NCBI GenBank assembly: GCA_022844345.1
Contig: JALHLU010000002.1
Span: forward strand, 186,001-250,000
Length of the DNA stretch: 64,000 nt
Source: Hyphomonadaceae bacterium
Lineage (GTDB): Bacteria > Pseudomonadota > Alphaproteobacteria > Caulobacterales > Hyphomonadaceae
Direction: 5' to 3'
The position numbers and the translations under genes were made by a program. A model generated the notes under the pieces. It had not been told where the DNA came from. It worked only from the letters and a program-made list of their open reading frames with translations, and ran no database searches. Positions within the stretch are counted from its first letter, which is position 1, and each line of letters starts with the position of its first letter. Positions 43,018 through 52,430 of this stretch are shown here, in pieces.

Positions 43018-44300
43018 AGCAACATCGCCTCAGGCGTCTCGACGAACTGCTTGAAGCTCGCCAGCCACCGCGCCCCCGTCGCGCCATCCACAACGCGGTG
43101 ATCGCAGGTCAGCGTCACGGTCATCATCGTGGCGACCACAACCTTGTCGTCCTTCACCACCGCGCGCTTCTCGCCTGCGCCCACCGAGAGGATCATCCCC
43201 TCCGGCGGATTGATGATCGAGGCGAACTGCCGGATGCCCATCATGCCGAGGTTCGAGATCGAGAATGTGCCGCCCATATACTCCTGCGGCTTCAGCTTCT
43301 TCTCGCGCGCCCGCGCCGCCAGATCCTTCATCTCGGCGGCGATCTGCGCCAGGCCCTTGCTCTGCGCATCGCGCACCACCGGCGTGATCAGTCCGCCCGC
43401 AATGGCCACCGCCACCGAGACATGCGCAGACTTGTGCTGCGCCACGCCCTTGTCGGTGTAGCTGGCGTTCGCATCCGGATGCGCCATCAGCGCCATCGCG
43501 CACGCCTTGATCAGCATGTCGTTGACCGACACCTTCACCCCGGCCTTCTCGCCCGCTTCGTTGATCCGCAAGCGCGCCGACAGCAGGTGATCGATCTCGA
43601 GATCGATCGTCAGCGGGAAGTGCGGCACCTGCATGAAGCTCTGCGTGAGCCTGCGTGCTGTAACCTTCCGCACGCCATCGAGCGGGATCAGCTCATACGT
43701 ATCCGGCGCATAGACGCGATCATCCAGCACCGCCGGTTCGATCAGGCTCGTGATGCCGCCGCCAACCGCAGGCGCCTGCTTCGCCCCCGCCTGCGCCTTC
43801 TCCACATCCGCCTTGATAATCCGCCCATGCGGGCCGGAGCCCTTCAGCGCCAGCAGGTCAACACCCTTCGCGCTCGCCAGCCGCTTCGCAAGCGGGGACG
43901 CCTTGATGCGCGTACCCGCAGCGACCGCCACAGGCGCCCGTCCTCCACCGCCGACAGGCGGGGGAGGTGGATCGGCGCGCGGCGCCGAGACGGAGGGGGC
44001 CGGTTGCGCAGCAACCGGTTTGGGCGCCGCGCCCGCAGCCTTCGCCGGAGCCGCCGCCCCACCACCATCCAGCTCCGCAATCACAGCGTTGACCTTCACG
44101 CCCTGCGCGCCCTCTTCGACTAGGAGCTTCGTGACCGTGCCCTCATCGACAGCCTCGACTTCCATCGTCGCCTTGTCGGTCTCGATCTCGGCGATGATGT
44201 CTCCCGGCTTCACCTTGTCGCCGACCTTCACATGCCACTTGGCGAGGTTCCCCTCCTCCATCGTGGGCGACAGCGCAGGCATGGTGATGGGAGTGGTCAT
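43014..44300 (-). CDS. pdhC: Pyruvate dehydrogenase E2, dihydrolipoamide acetyltransferase
   Basis: A 428-residue E2. One N-terminal lipoyl domain covers about residues 1-77, with the lipoylated Lys in [17 protein letters not shown]. An Ala/Pro-rich linker follows, then the peripheral subunit-binding domain near 140 ([21 protein letters not shown]). The C-terminal catalytic domain has the active-site motif [15 protein letters not shown]. It transfers acetyl from lipoyl-lysine to CoA. I use the ATG at 44300, which overlaps the pdhB stop (TAATG); the seven codons upstream lie in the end of pdhB. The C-terminus overlaps the small membrane-protein gene by four bases. Confidence 0.95.
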   Translation of the reverse strand: MTTPITMPALSPTMEEGNLAKWHVKVGDKVKPGDIIAEIETDKATMEVEAVDEGTVTKLLVEEGAQGVKVNAVIAELDGGGAAAPAKAAGAAPKPVAAQPAPSVSAPRADPPPPPVGGGGRAPVAVAAGTRIKASPLAKRLASAKGVDLLALKGSGPHGRIIKADVEKAQAGAKQAPAVGGGITSLIEPAVLDDRVYAPDTYELIPLDGVRKVTARRLTQSFMQVPHFPLTIDLEIDHLLSARLRINEAGEKAGVKVSVNDMLIKACAMALMAHPDANASYTDKGVAQHKSAHVSVAVAIAGGLITPVVRDAQSKGLAQIAAEMKDLAARAREKKLKPQEYMGGTFSISNLGMMGIRQFASIINPPEGMILSVGAGEKRAVVKDDKVVVATMMTVTLTCDHRVVDGATGARWLASFKQFVETPEAMLL

Positions 44301-45718
44301 TACTCTGTCTCCCGGTAGCAAACCTTCTTCGCCGCCTCGACGATGTCCTGCGCATTCGGCAGCGACAGCCTCTCCAGGTTCGCCGCATACGGCAGCGGCA
44401 CGTCCTTCTGCGCCACGCGCAGCGGCGGGGCGTCGAGATAGTCGAAGGCGTGCTCAACGACGGCCGCCGCGATCTCCGCGCCGACGCCGAAGAAGCGCCA
44501 GCCCTCCTCGCAGCAGACGATGCGGTTGGTTTTCTTCACGCTCTCGATGACGGTTTCGGTGTCCAGCGGACGCAGCGAGCGCAGGTCGATAACCTCCGCC
44601 TCGATTCCCATGCCGGCCAGTTCTTCCGCCGCATCCAGCGCGAACTTCACCATCCGCGAGTGCGCCACAAGCGTCACGTCCGTACCTTCACGGCGGATGC
44701 GCGCCTTGCCGATCGGCAGCACGAAATCCTCAACCTCCGGAACATCGAACTCGACGCCGTACATCAGTTCGTGCTCGAGGAAGACCACAGGGTTCGGATC
44801 GCGGATCGCCGCCTTGAGCAGGCCCTTGGCGTCCGCCGCATCATAGGGCGCGAGAACCTTCAGACCCGGCACATGGCCATACCAGGCCGAATAATCCTGG
44901 CTGTGCTGCGCGCCCACGCGGCTCGCCGCGCCGTTCGGCCCACGGAACACGATGGGGCAGCCCATCTGCCCGCCCGACATGTACAGCGTCTTGGCCGCCG
45001 AGTTGATGATGTGGTCGATAGCCTGCATCGCGAAGTTGAACGTCATGAACTCGACAATCGGCTTCAGCCCGCCAAACGCCGCGCCCACGCCAAGGCCAGC
45101 AAAGCCATACTCGGTGATCGGCGTATCGATCACGCGCCGGTCGCCAAACTCCTCCAGCAGCCCACGGCTCACCTTGTACGCGCCCTGATACTGGCCGACT
45201 TCCTCGCCCATCAGGAACACGCGCTCATCGCGCCGCATCTCCTCGGCAATGGCATCGCGCAGCGCATCGCGCACGGCGGTCTTCTTGTAGGTCACGCCCT
45301 CAGGCAGCGTCGGATCGTGCAACCCCTCAGCCGCCGCCACCTTCTGCTCCGGCGCCCGCAGGCGATGGCCGTCATTCTTGGCCTTCTGCTCGGGCGCCGC
45401 GGTTTCGGCCACGGCCTGCGCCGGAGCATCGACCTTTGCGGTTTTCGCCTTGCCGTTGCTCTTCGGCTTCGGCGCCTCGCCCTCGGCCGACAGCTGCGCA
45501 ATGATCGCGTTGACCTTCACGCCCTCGGTTCCAGCCTCGACCATCAGCTTCGAGATCACGCCCTCATCGACGGCCTCGACCTCCATCGTGGCCTTATCAG
45601 TTTCAATCTCGGCGATCACATCGCCGGGCTTCACAGTGTCGCCTTCCTTGACGAGCCACTTGGCCAGCTTGCCCTCCTCCATGGTGGGCGACAGTGCGGG
45701 CATCAGAATGTCGGTCAT
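44300..45718 (-). CDS. pdhB: Pyruvate dehydrogenase E1 beta with N-terminal lipoyl domain
   Basis: A 472-residue protein. Residues 1 to about 78 are a lipoyl domain nearly identical in sequence to that of the E2 ([15 protein letters not shown] includes the lipoyl Lys). An Ala/Lys-rich linker leads to a standard E1 beta from about residue 140, with [42 protein letters not shown] and [15 protein letters not shown]1 alpha/beta decarboxylates pyruvate with thiamine diphosphate. A lipoyl domain on E1 beta is a known alphaproteobacterial feature. Both ends overlap neighbours (ATGA upstream, TAATG downstream). Confidence 0.95.
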   Translation of the reverse strand: MTDILMPALSPTMEEGKLAKWLVKEGDTVKPGDVIAEIETDKATMEVEAVDEGVISKLMVEAGTEGVKVNAIIAQLSAEGEAPKPKSNGKAKTAKVDAPAQAVAETAAPEQKAKNDGHRLRAPEQKVAAAEGLHDPTLPEGVTYKKTAVRDALRDAIAEEMRRDERVFLMGEEVGQYQGAYKVSRGLLEEFGDRRVIDTPITEYGFAGLGVGAAFGGLKPIVEFMTFNFAMQAIDHIINSAAKTLYMSGGQMGCPIVFRGPNGAASRVGAQHSQDYSAWYGHVPGLKVLAPYDAADAKGLLKAAIRDPNPVVFLEHELMYGVEFDVPEVEDFVLPIGKARIRREGTDVTLVAHSRMVKFALDAAEELAGMGIEAEVIDLRSLRPLDTETVIESVKKTNRIVCCEEGWRFFGVGAEIAAAVVEHAFDYLDAPPLRVAQKDVPLPYAANLERLSLPNAQDIVEAAKKVCYRETE

Positions 45719-46062
45719 CGCGGCGCCACTCGTCCTTGATCGTCAATCACTGTCGCGAAATCCGGTGTCGCCGAGAGCTGGATCGGCATGCCCTGGGCCT
45801 TCGCTGTTTCGATGATGGAAATGAAGACAGCCATCTGTGCCTCAGTCGGCTGCGACTGGCCGTCCTCTCGGTAGTAAACAATAAGCGTTCCTTCCGGAGC
45901 CGCTCGCAGAGATGCCGCGACATCGCTGGTCGGTTTGCCGTTCACCTCGGTGTGCCCGTCCCGCATGACGGCAATCTTCAGTCGGCCGTCATTTGTCGAT
46001 TGGGCTTCGGCGCAACCCGTCAACATAAAGGCTGTTACAAGCCCGATGGTCACGCCCCTCAT
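45715..46062 (-). CDS. Small lipoprotein inside the pdh operon, ExbD/TolR-like mature part
   Basis: A 115-residue protein. [17 protein letters not shown] is a lipoprotein signal with the acylated Cys at residue 17. The mature part reads [20 protein letters not shown], followed by a strand and an amphipathic helix. This order resembles the periplasmic domain of ExbD/TolR, an inference from pattern only. It overlaps pdhA upstream and pdhB downstream, each by ATGA, so it is translated within the E1 alpha-E1 beta pair. An exported protein in this position is unexpected. No family is firmly recognised. Confidence 0.72.
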   Translation of the reverse strand: MRGVTIGLVTAFMLTGCAEAQSTNDGRLKIAVMRDGHTEVNGKPTSDVAASLRAAPEGTLIVYYREDGQSQPTEAQMAVFISIIETAKAQGMPIQLSATPDFATVIDDQGRVAPR

Positions 46063-47075
46063 GCCCGGCTCTCCACCAGCACATCCGTCCACAGCTCGTC
46101 CGGATGCGGCTCCGGGCTGTCCTGCGCGAACTGCGCCGAGTCATTCACGATTTCGCGCACCTCGGCCTCGATCTTTTTGAGATCGTCCTCGGTGACGTGC
46201 TTCGCATCCAGCAGCTTCTTCTTCAGCATCTCGATCGGATCGCGGTGCTCGCGCACGTCCTGCACTTCTTCGCGCGTACGATACTTCGCCGGGTCGGACA
46301 TCGAGTGCCCGCGATAGCGATACGTCTTCATCTCGAGGATGTAGGGCCCATCGCCATCACGCGCGCGCTTCACGGCCTTGGCCGCCGCCTTGCGCACGGC
46401 CAGCACGTCCATCCCGTCCACTTCCTCGCCCGGAATCTCGAACGAGATCCCGCGCTTGAACAGCTCGGTCTCGGCCGACGCCCGCGCGATCGACGTACCC
46501 ATCGCATACTGGTTGTTCTCGATCACATAGACGACCGGCAGTTTCCACAGCGAGGCCATGTTGAACGCCTCGTAGACCTGTCCCTGGTTCGATGCGCCGT
46601 CGCCGAAATAGGCGATGCAGACAGCATCTGTACCCTTGTACTTGTTGGAGAAGGCCAGCCCCGTGCCCAGCGGCACTTGTGCGCCGACAATGCCGTGGCC
46701 GCCGAAGAAGTTCTTCTCGCGGCTGAACATGTGCATCGAGCCGCCCTTGCCGCGCGCATAGCCGCCCTCGCGTCCGGTCAGCTCGGCCATCACGCCACGC
46801 GACGTCATGCCAGCGGCCAGCATGTGGCCGTGGTCGCGGTATCCGGTGATCACCTGGTCGTCGGGCTCGAGAATCGCCTGCACGCCGACCACGACCGCTT
46901 CCTGCCCGATATAGAGGTGGCAGAAGCCTGCAATCAGGCCCATTCCGTAGAGTTGGCCGGCCTTTTCCTCGAACCGGCGGATTAAAAGCATGTCCCGATA
47001 AAAGCCAATCAATTCAGCTTTCTGCGGTTCTGACACCGGTTTCCTAACCCTCGCCCCGCCAGTCTTGCCTGTCAT
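46059..47075 (-). CDS. pdhA: Pyruvate dehydrogenase E1 alpha
   Basis: A 338-residue E1 alpha. Motifs include FYRDMLLIRRFEEK, GFCHLYIGQEAVVVG, the thiamine-diphosphate motif GDGASNQGQVYEAFNMASLWKLPVVYVIENN near residue 175, and the phosphorylation-loop region YRYRGHSMSDP. The ATG at 47075 is preferred; a longer frame back to a GTG at 47162 covers the regulatory repeats and has no matching family sequence. It is the first gene of the pdhA-lipoprotein-pdhB-pdhC-membrane protein-lpd operon and follows ftsB after 120 bases. Confidence 0.95.
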   Translation of the reverse strand: MTGKTGGARVRKPVSEPQKAELIGFYRDMLLIRRFEEKAGQLYGMGLIAGFCHLYIGQEAVVVGVQAILEPDDQVITGYRDHGHMLAAGMTSRGVMAELTGREGGYARGKGGSMHMFSREKNFFGGHGIVGAQVPLGTGLAFSNKYKGTDAVCIAYFGDGASNQGQVYEAFNMASLWKLPVVYVIENNQYAMGTSIARASAETELFKRGISFEIPGEEVDGMDVLAVRKAAAKAVKRARDGDGPYILEMKTYRYRGHSMSDPAKYRTREEVQDVREHRDPIEMLKKKLLDAKHVTEDDLKKIEAEVREIVNDSAQFAQDSPEPHPDELWTDVLVESRA

Positions 47076-47112
47076 AGCCTGTAATCCCTGCGCTGAAGGG
47101 GAAGATAGGGGA

Positions 47113-47178
47113 GGAACCGCCCCTGTTCCTAGCTTATCGCGAGAAAACGCGGCGTGTTCCACTCATTTTTTGGGAACA
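47113..47178. promoter_or_regulatory. Four GGAACA/TGTTCC half-sites upstream of pdhA
   Basis: The ftsB-pdhA gap contains GGAAC-N7-GTTCC (47113-47129) and TGTTCC-N12-GGAACA (47155-47178). Two inverted pairs of the same half-site in 66 bases suggest an operator controlling the pdh operon. The first pair resembles an inverted form of the LexA half-sites but has the wrong orientation for the alphaproteobacterial SOS box. The regulator is unknown. Confidence 0.4.
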
Positions 47179-47195
47179 GCCCGATTGGAAAGCGG

Positions 47196-47480
47196 TCAGC
47201 GCGCCGAGACCAGCAATTCGTCTGGCCGGACATAGGAAAGCTGGGTCCGCGCGATCTCCTCGACATAATCGAGGTCCATCGTCGGATCACGCAGGCGCAC
47301 CAGCGCGGCCTGGATTTCGTCGCGGCGGATTTCAAGATCGGCCAGCTGGGTTTCGAGGGCTTCTTCCTGCTTCTGCAGCTCCGCCCAGGCGGCCAGGCCC
47401 TGATCGCCGGCCAGCGCGTGATAGCAAAAATACACCAGCAGCGCGCCGATGGCGGCGGGCAGCAGGAAGGACTTTGCCAT
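47196..47480 (-). CDS. ftsB: Septum formation initiator FtsB/DivIC family protein
   Basis: About 94 residues. A short cytoplasmic start leads to one TM segment (FLLPAAIGALLVYFCYHAL) and the GDQGL motif. A coiled coil follows (AELQKQEEALETQLADLEIRRDEIQ). The end has the conserved DYVEEIARTQLSYVRPDE. FtsB links FtsL and FtsQ in the divisome. Starts at 47480 (used; closest to the usual family length) or 47498 are both possible. It lies directly upstream of pdhA, the usual alphaproteobacterial order. Confidence 0.88.
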   Translation of the reverse strand: MAKSFLLPAAIGALLVYFCYHALAGDQGLAAWAELQKQEEALETQLADLEIRRDEIQAALVRLRDPTMDLDYVEEIARTQLSYVRPDELLVSAR

Positions 47481-47554
47481 TCCCAGGACCCCGTTCATCG
47501 ACGTTATCGACTCCCTCTCACATGCCCCGCGCCGCACAGGTGCCTGCGTCCCGG

Positions 47555-47569
47555 TTAACCAGCTGTAAA
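47555..47569. promoter_or_regulatory. CtrA-like motif upstream of ftsB
   Basis: TTAACC followed by TAAA in the arrangement TTAA-N7-TAAA differs by one base from the CtrA full site TTAA-N7-TTAA. It lies about 75 bases upstream of the ftsB start. Since the motif is short and AT-poor DNA still gives chance hits, this is weak evidence. Confidence 0.22.
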
Positions 47570-47729
47570 TCGAGCCGCCAGACCTTTGATAAAGCTCCGG
47601 ATCAGTTTCGATACGACCTCATTTTGCTCCTTGGGGGAGCCCTCCAGGCGCTTATGGCACGAACGATTGAATGGATCATGACCGGAGCGCCGGCATCAAT
47701 CGCGGGGCGGCAGGTCCGCAAAACGCAAA

Positions 47730-47751
47730 CGGCGCCCGTCGCCGGGCGCCG
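47730..47751 (-). terminator. Probable intrinsic terminator of ssb
   Basis: CGGCGCCCG-TCGC-CGGGCGCCG forms a 9-bp perfect stem 27 bases past the ssb stop. On the minus strand it is followed by the T-rich TTTGCGTTTTGC. The T tract is interrupted, so termination may be partial. Confidence 0.65.
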
Positions 47752-47778
47752 TGCAGCAAAGTCCCGAAGGCCTGAGGC

Positions 47779-48285
47779 CTAGAACGGAATCTCGTCGTCG
47801 AAGTCGCCGCCGCGCGAGAAGTCTTCTGCCGGGCCCTTGCCGCCCTTGCCTTTCGGTCCCGCGCCGCGTGCAGGCGCGCGGTCCTGATTGTACTCGCCGC
47901 GATCGCCCCCGGCGCCAGCGCCGCCACCTTCGTTGCGGCCGTCCAGCATGGTCAGCGTCGCATTGAAGTTCCGCAGCACAACCTCGGTCGAATACTTGTC
48001 GTTACCGTCCTTGTCCTGCCACTTGCGGGTTTCCAGAGCGCCTTCGATGTAAACCTTCGCGCCTTTCTTGAGGTACTGCTCGCAAATGCGCACCAGCCCC
48101 TCGTTGAAGACCACGACGCGGTGCCACTCGGTCTTTTCCTTGCGCTCGCCCGAGGCCTTGTCGCGCCACGTCTCGGACGTCGCGATCGAAAGGTTGGCGA
48201 GGGATGAGCCCGAGGGCATCTGCTTGATTTCGGGATCCCGGCCCAGATTGCCGATGAGGATCACCTTGTTGACCGATCCGGCCAT
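47779..48285 (-). CDS. ssb: Single-stranded DNA-binding protein
   Basis: A 168-residue SSB. The OB fold covers about residues 1-110, with [27 protein letters not shown] and [12 protein letters not shown] Gly/Arg/Lys-rich disordered linker leads to the acidic tip DFDDEIPF that binds partner proteins. SSB protects ssDNA during replication and repair. The ATG at 48285 has GGAGA upstream. A GTTC-N7-GTTC SOS box lies about 180 bases upstream, indicating LexA control. Confidence 0.96.
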   Translation of the reverse strand: MAGSVNKVILIGNLGRDPEIKQMPSGSSLANLSIATSETWRDKASGERKEKTEWHRVVVFNEGLVRICEQYLKKGAKVYIEGALETRKWQDKDGNDKYSTEVVLRNFNATLTMLDGRNEGGGAGAGGDRGEYNQDRAPARGAGPKGKGGKGPAEDFSRGGDFDDEIPF

Positions 48286-48805
48286 GGTCGTCTCCGTTTG
48301 CACTCCGGCCCCGATTGCCTTCCGCAACCGCTCCGGTTCCTGACACAGGACGGGCACCTTACGGCCGCCCGCCACTCCACGCGACACCGCCCCGCCGTTT
48401 TGGCGGCGCCAAGCTGTGGAGCCATTTGGCCGTCCACAGGATGGTCACGCCGGCCGGCTGGACCGCGTTCTTCGTTTGTTCTTTCACAGAACGGACGCCA
48501 GAGCAAGATATTGTTGGCGTCACGGCCGGTCCTCGCCCTGCCCTTCGCTCACATTTTTGGCTGCCGATTAGCCCCCGGCAACCAGGTGGTCCCGGAGTTG
48601 AAGGTGGGTGGGGGCCGTTGCCGGGCCGTGCTCTATCCACGGCCCACGGTGCAAGTGCGCGGCTGAGCCTCGACGGCCCTTTGCACTGCGGTACGTGTCC
48701 CGAGCGCATCAGGTCGCGGGGATTGAGGCGATCTCACTGATCACGATATCTAAAACAGCCAGTTGACGCCGGTGGCGGTCCGCTTCTGAAAGATGCGCGC
48801 GGGGG
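48286..48805. other. Gene-poor region carrying the ssb leader and SOS box
   Basis: About 520 bases between ssb and the SET-domain gene. It contains the SOS box at 48467-48481. A small GC hairpin lies in the ssb leader (CCGCC/GGCGG at 48392-48406), and an 8-bp perfect stem GGGCCGTG/CACGGCCC lies at 48623-48645. Several frames are open, but none has a ribosome-binding site or family-like sequence. A small RNA cannot be excluded. Confidence 0.5.
48467..48481. promoter_or_regulatory. SOS (LexA) box, GTTC-N7-GTTC, upstream of ssb
   Basis: GTTC-TTCGTTT-GTTC matches the alphaproteobacterial LexA direct-repeat site exactly. The nearest suitable target is ssb on the minus strand, a known SOS gene in several bacteria. 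Confidence 0.65.
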
Positions 48806-49243
48806 TTACTTCGCCGTCTTCGCAGGGCTCGGCTTCGCGGCGGCTTTCGCCCGCCGCGCTGTGCATTTCGGGCACAGGCAGTTTTCCTTGCCGATGAAGG
48901 CGTCGAAATACTCCTTGCCGTAATCGTAGGTGATCTCTTCGCCGGGCTCGATCTGGCGCAGCGACTTCACGAAAATCTTCCCGCCATAGACGTAGATGAT
49001 GCCATTCGGCCGGCACGAATGGTTGGCATACCGTCCGATGTTCGACCGCGGCGATCCATCCAGCGTGTGCGTCCGGCTGAGATTGTAGAGATAGCGCGGC
49101 TTGCCCGGCATGGCGTCGGCTTCGGCATTGGTGATGATATTGCCGGTGTATTCGAAGATGCGCACGCCCTTCGGGATCACCTCGGTGGCAAAAAGGCCAA
49201 GGCCGGTCGCTGCTCGGCCGATGCGGAAGGGATGTTTGGGCAT
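48806..49243 (-). CDS. SET-domain protein-lysine methyltransferase
   Basis: A 145-residue SET-domain protein. It begins with the substrate/SAM-side motif GLGLFATEVIPKG. The catalytic core has NIGRYANHSCRPN, which includes the conserved NHSC SAM-binding block, and GEEITYDYG with the active-site Tyr. A post-SET-like CLCPKC follows, then a Lys/Ala/Pro-rich basic tail. SET enzymes methylate lysine on proteins using SAM; in bacteria targets are mostly unknown. Two of the three usual post-SET zinc cysteines and the NHSC Cys are in place. It lies between two SOS-type genes, but no SOS box is positioned to control it directly. Confidence 0.88.
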   Translation of the reverse strand: MPKHPFRIGRAATGLGLFATEVIPKGVRIFEYTGNIITNAEADAMPGKPRYLYNLSRTHTLDGSPRSNIGRYANHSCRPNGIIYVYGGKIFVKSLRQIEPGEEITYDYGKEYFDAFIGKENCLCPKCTARRAKAAAKPSPAKTAK

Positions 49244-49388
49244 GAGCAGCCCCTAGCCGTGGATTCGCGAGGTTTCAATTCCGGCGATTGCCGCGCCCGG
49301 TTCCGCGTTCGTCCCGCCCTCTGAACGGACGGCTGCTGCCAAGTCCCCGGCAACAGGCGGCTGCAGGAACAGTGGACGATCCGCCGCC

Positions 49389-49403
49389 GTTCCTTTTCTG
49401 TTC
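49389..49403 (+). promoter_or_regulatory. SOS (LexA) box, GTTC-N7-GTTC, upstream of uvrA
   Basis: GTTC-CTTTTCT-GTTC lies 72 bases before the uvrA ATG. It matches the alphaproteobacterial LexA site exactly and fits the known LexA control of uvrA. Confidence 0.8.
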
Positions 49404-49475
49404 TTTCCCGTGTAATCGACTCGGCCCACCCCTATCTGGCATTGATCCCGCTCAGGCAGCTCCCCGGACGCCCAC

Positions 49476-52427
49476 ATGTCTTCCGAACCCAACGCCATCC
49501 GCGTGCGCGGCGCACGCGAGCACAATCTCAAGAACGTGGATGTCGACATCCCGCGCAACCAGCTCGTTGTGATCACGGGCCTTTCGGGTTCGGGCAAATC
49601 CTCCCTGGCGTTCGACACCATCTATGCCGAGGGCCAGCGCCGCTATGTGGAATCCCTGTCGGCCTACGCCCGCCAGTTCCTCGAACTGATGCAGAAGCCG
49701 GACGTCGAGCGGATCGAAGGTCTCTCCCCCGCCATCTCGATCGAGCAGAAGACGACCTCCCGCAACCCGCGCTCCACGGTCGGCACGGTCACCGAGGTCT
49801 ATGACTATATGCGCCTTCTGTGGGCGCGCGTCGGCACGCCATACTCGCCCGCCACCGGCCTTCCCATCGAGGCGCAGACCGTCAGCCAGATGGTCGACCG
49901 CGCGATGGCGTTCGGCGACGGCGCGAAATTCCACCTGCTCGCCCCCATGATCCGCGGCCGCAAGGGCGAATACCGGAAAGAATTCGCAGACCTGCTCAAG
50001 CGTGGTTTCGCGCGTGTGAAGGTCGACGGCGAATACTACGAACTGGAAGACCCGCCCAAGCTCGACAAGAAGCTCAAGCACGACATCGATGTCGTCGTGG
50101 ACCGCATCGTCATCAAATCCGGCATGGAACAGCGCCTGGCCGAAAGCTTCGAGGCGGCCCTCGGTCTCGCAGACGGCATCGCGGTCGCCGAATTCACCGA
50201 CAAGGACCCGGAAACGAAAGAGCCCCGCCGCACCACCTTCTCCGCCAAGTTCGCCTGTCCCGTCTCCGGCTTCACCATTCCGGAGATCGAGCCGCGCCTG
50301 TTCTCGTTCAACAACCCGTTCGGCGCCTGCCCGGCCTGCGACGGCCTCGGCGAACAACTCAAGATCGATCCCAATCTCGTCGTCCCGGAAACCGACAAGG
50401 CGCTCAGCGATGGCGCGATCGCGCCTTGGGGCAAGTCGGCCTCGCCGCTGCAGGAACAGACGCTCAAAGCGCTCGCCAAGAAGTACAAGTTCTCGCTCGA
50501 CACCGCGTGGAACAAGCTGCCCGAGCGTGCGCGCGAAATCATCCTCTACGGCACGGGCGAGGAAGAAGTCGACTTCGTCTTCGACGATGGCGTCCGCCGC
50601 TACGAAGTCACCAAGCCATTCGAAGGCGTCGTCGGCAATCTCGACCGCCGCTTCCGCGAAACCGACTCGGCCTGGATGCGCGAGGAAATCGGCCGCTACC
50701 AATCCGCCGCGCCCTGCCCCACCTGCATGGGAGAGCGCCTGCGTCCCGAGGCGCTCAGCGTTAAGATCAATGACTTCACCATCTCCAACGCCACCCACCT
50801 CTCCATCCACCTCGCGCGCGATTGGTTCGAGGCGCTGCCGAAGAGGCTGACGAAGAAGCAGAACGAAATCGCCGCCCGCATCCTCAAGGAAATCCGCGAC
50901 CGCCTGCAATTCCTCAACGATGTTGGCCTCGACTATCTCTCGCTTTCGCGCGCCTCCGGCACGCTGTCGGGCGGCGAAAGCCAGCGCATCCGCCTCGCCT
51001 CGCAGATCGGCTCCGGCCTCTCCGGCGTCCTCTACGTGCTCGACGAGCCGTCCATCGGCCTCCACCAGCGCGACAACGAACGCCTGCTCGGCACGCTCAA
51101 ACGCCTGCGCGATCTCGGCAATTCGGTCATCGTGGTCGAACACGACGAAGACGCGATCCTGACGGCCGACCACGTCATCGACATGGGCCCTCGCGCTGGC
51201 GTCCACGGCGGCGAAGTCATCGGCTTCGGTTCAGCCGAAGACCTTATGGCGAACGAACGCTCCATCACCGGCAAATATCTGTCCGGCGAGGAAGAGATCG
51301 CCATCCCGGAAAAGCGCCGCTGGGCCGACAAGAGGAAGATGGTCCGCGTGATCGGCGCAACCGGCAACAACCTCAAGAACGTCACCGCCGAAATCCCGCT
51401 CGGCGTCTTCACCTGCGTTACCGGCGTCTCCGGCGGCGGCAAGTCCACGTTGATCATCGAGACGCTCTACAAGGCCCTCGCCCGCCGCCTCAACGGCGCC
51501 AGCGACGGCCCCGCTCCACATCAGAAGATCGAAGGCATCGAGCACCTCGACAAGATCATCGACATCGACCAGTCGCCCATCGGCCGTACCCCGCGCTCCA
51601 ACCCCGCGACCTACACCGGCGCCTTCGGCCCCATCCGCGACTGGTACACCGGCCTCCCCGAATCCAAGGCGCGCGGCTACCAGGCCGGCCGCTTCTCGTT
51701 CAACGTGAAGGGCGGCCGCTGCGAGGCGTGCCAGGGCGACGGCGTCGTCAAGATCGAGATGCACTTCCTGCCCGACGTCTATGTCACCTGCGATGTCTGC
51801 AAAGGCAAACGCTACAACCGCGAAACCCTGGAAGTGCTCTACAAGGGCAAGTCCATCGCCGACGTGCTGGACATGACGGTTGAAGAAGCCCGCATCTTCT
51901 TCGGCGCCGTTCCCGGCATTCGCGGCAAGATGGAAACGCTCTGCCGCGTCGGCCTCGGCTATGTGAAAGTCGGCCAGCAGGCCACGACGCTCTCAGGCGG
52001 CGAGGCGCAACGCGTCAAGCTCGCCAAGGAACTCTCCAAGCGCGCCACCGGCCGCACCATGTACATCCTCGATGAGCCCACCACGGGCCTCCACTTCGAC
52101 GACGTCCGCACGCTGATGGAGGTCCTGCAGGAGCTTGTCGACGCCGGCAACACCATCGTGGTGATCGAGCACAATCTCGACGTCATCAAGGTCGCCGACT
52201 GGATCATCGACATGGGGCCCGACGGCGGCGATGGCGGCGGCGAACTTGTGGCCGTCGGCACGCCAGAGGACGTCGCGAAGAACAAGAAGAGCCACACCGG
52301 CCGCTTCCTGGTCGAGACGTTCAAACGGCAGGAAGAACGCCGCCAGCGTCAGGCGAAGCGTGTGAAGACAGCTACTGCCAAGCCGGCCGCCAAGGCGAAG
52401 AAGCCAACGCGGCAGGCGGCTGAGTAG
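49476..52427 (+). CDS. uvrA: Excinuclease ABC subunit UvrA
   Basis: A 983-residue ATPase that finds bulky DNA lesions with UvrB in nucleotide excision repair. Two ABC modules are visible: Walker A sites GLSGSGKSS and [10 protein letters not shown], signature motifs LSGGESQR and LSGGEAQR, and Walker B segments [11 protein letters not shown] and [11 protein letters not shown]. The second zinc finger has CEACQGDG...CDVCKGKR with all four Cys. The first reads CPVSG...CPAC, so one of its four Cys is Ser. The C-terminus is a Lys/Ala-rich tail. The gene has a LexA box upstream and is monocistronic; a convergent gene ends 3 bases beyond. Confidence 0.97.
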   Translation: MSSEPNAIRVRGAREHNLKNVDVDIPRNQLVVITGLSGSGKSSLAFDTIYAEGQRRYVESLSAYARQFLELMQKPDVERIEGLSPAISIEQKTTSRNPRSTVGTVTEVYDYMRLLWARVGTPYSPATGLPIEAQTVSQMVDRAMAFGDGAKFHLLAPMIRGRKGEYRKEFADLLKRGFARVKVDGEYYELEDPPKLDKKLKHDIDVVVDRIVIKSGMEQRLAESFEAALGLADGIAVAEFTDKDPETKEPRRTTFSAKFACPVSGFTIPEIEPRLFSFNNPFGACPACDGLGEQLKIDPNLVVPETDKALSDGAIAPWGKSASPLQEQTLKALAKKYKFSLDTAWNKLPERAREIILYGTGEEEVDFVFDDGVRRYEVTKPFEGVVGNLDRRFRETDSAWMREEIGRYQSAAPCPTCMGERLRPEALSVKINDFTISNATHLSIHLARDWFEALPKRLTKKQNEIAARILKEIRDRLQFLNDVGLDYLSLSRASGTLSGGESQRIRLASQIGSGLSGVLYVLDEPSIGLHQRDNERLLGTLKRLRDLGNSVIVVEHDEDAILTADHVIDMGPRAGVHGGEVIGFGSAEDLMANERSITGKYLSGEEEIAIPEKRRWADKRKMVRVIGATGNNLKNVTAEIPLGVFTCVTGVSGGGKSTLIIETLYKALARRLNGASDGPAPHQKIEGIEHLDKIIDIDQSPIGRTPRSNPATYTGAFGPIRDWYTGLPESKARGYQAGRFSFNVKGGRCEACQGDGVVKIEMHFLPDVYVTCDVCKGKRYNRETLEVLYKGKSIADVLDMTVEEARIFFGAVPGIRGKMETLCRVGLGYVKVGQQATTLSGGEAQRVKLAKELSKRATGRTMYILDEPTTGLHFDDVRTLMEVLQELVDAGNTIVVIEHNLDVIKVADWIIDMGPDGGDGGGELVAVGTPEDVAKNKKSHTGRFLVETFKRQEERRQRQAKRVKTATAKPAAKAKKPTRQAAE

Positions 52428-52430
52428 CTT

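Noticed and set aside
47113-47129. GGAAC-N7-GTTCC considered as a third SOS box
   Set aside because: The alphaproteobacterial LexA site is a direct repeat (GTTC-N7-GTTC), whereas this is an inverted repeat, and its target would be the pdh operon. It is listed as an unrelated operator candidate instead.
49295-49320. GTTCCGCGTTC-like sequence as a second LexA site before uvrA
   Set aside because: The spacing between the GTTC halves is three bases, not seven. The exact site at 49389-49403 is closer to the start.
49452-51206. A 584-codon open frame on the minus strand
   Set aside because: It is the antisense shadow of uvrA, caused by strong GC3 bias. It has no family-like sequence and the plus strand encodes a fully recognisable UvrA.
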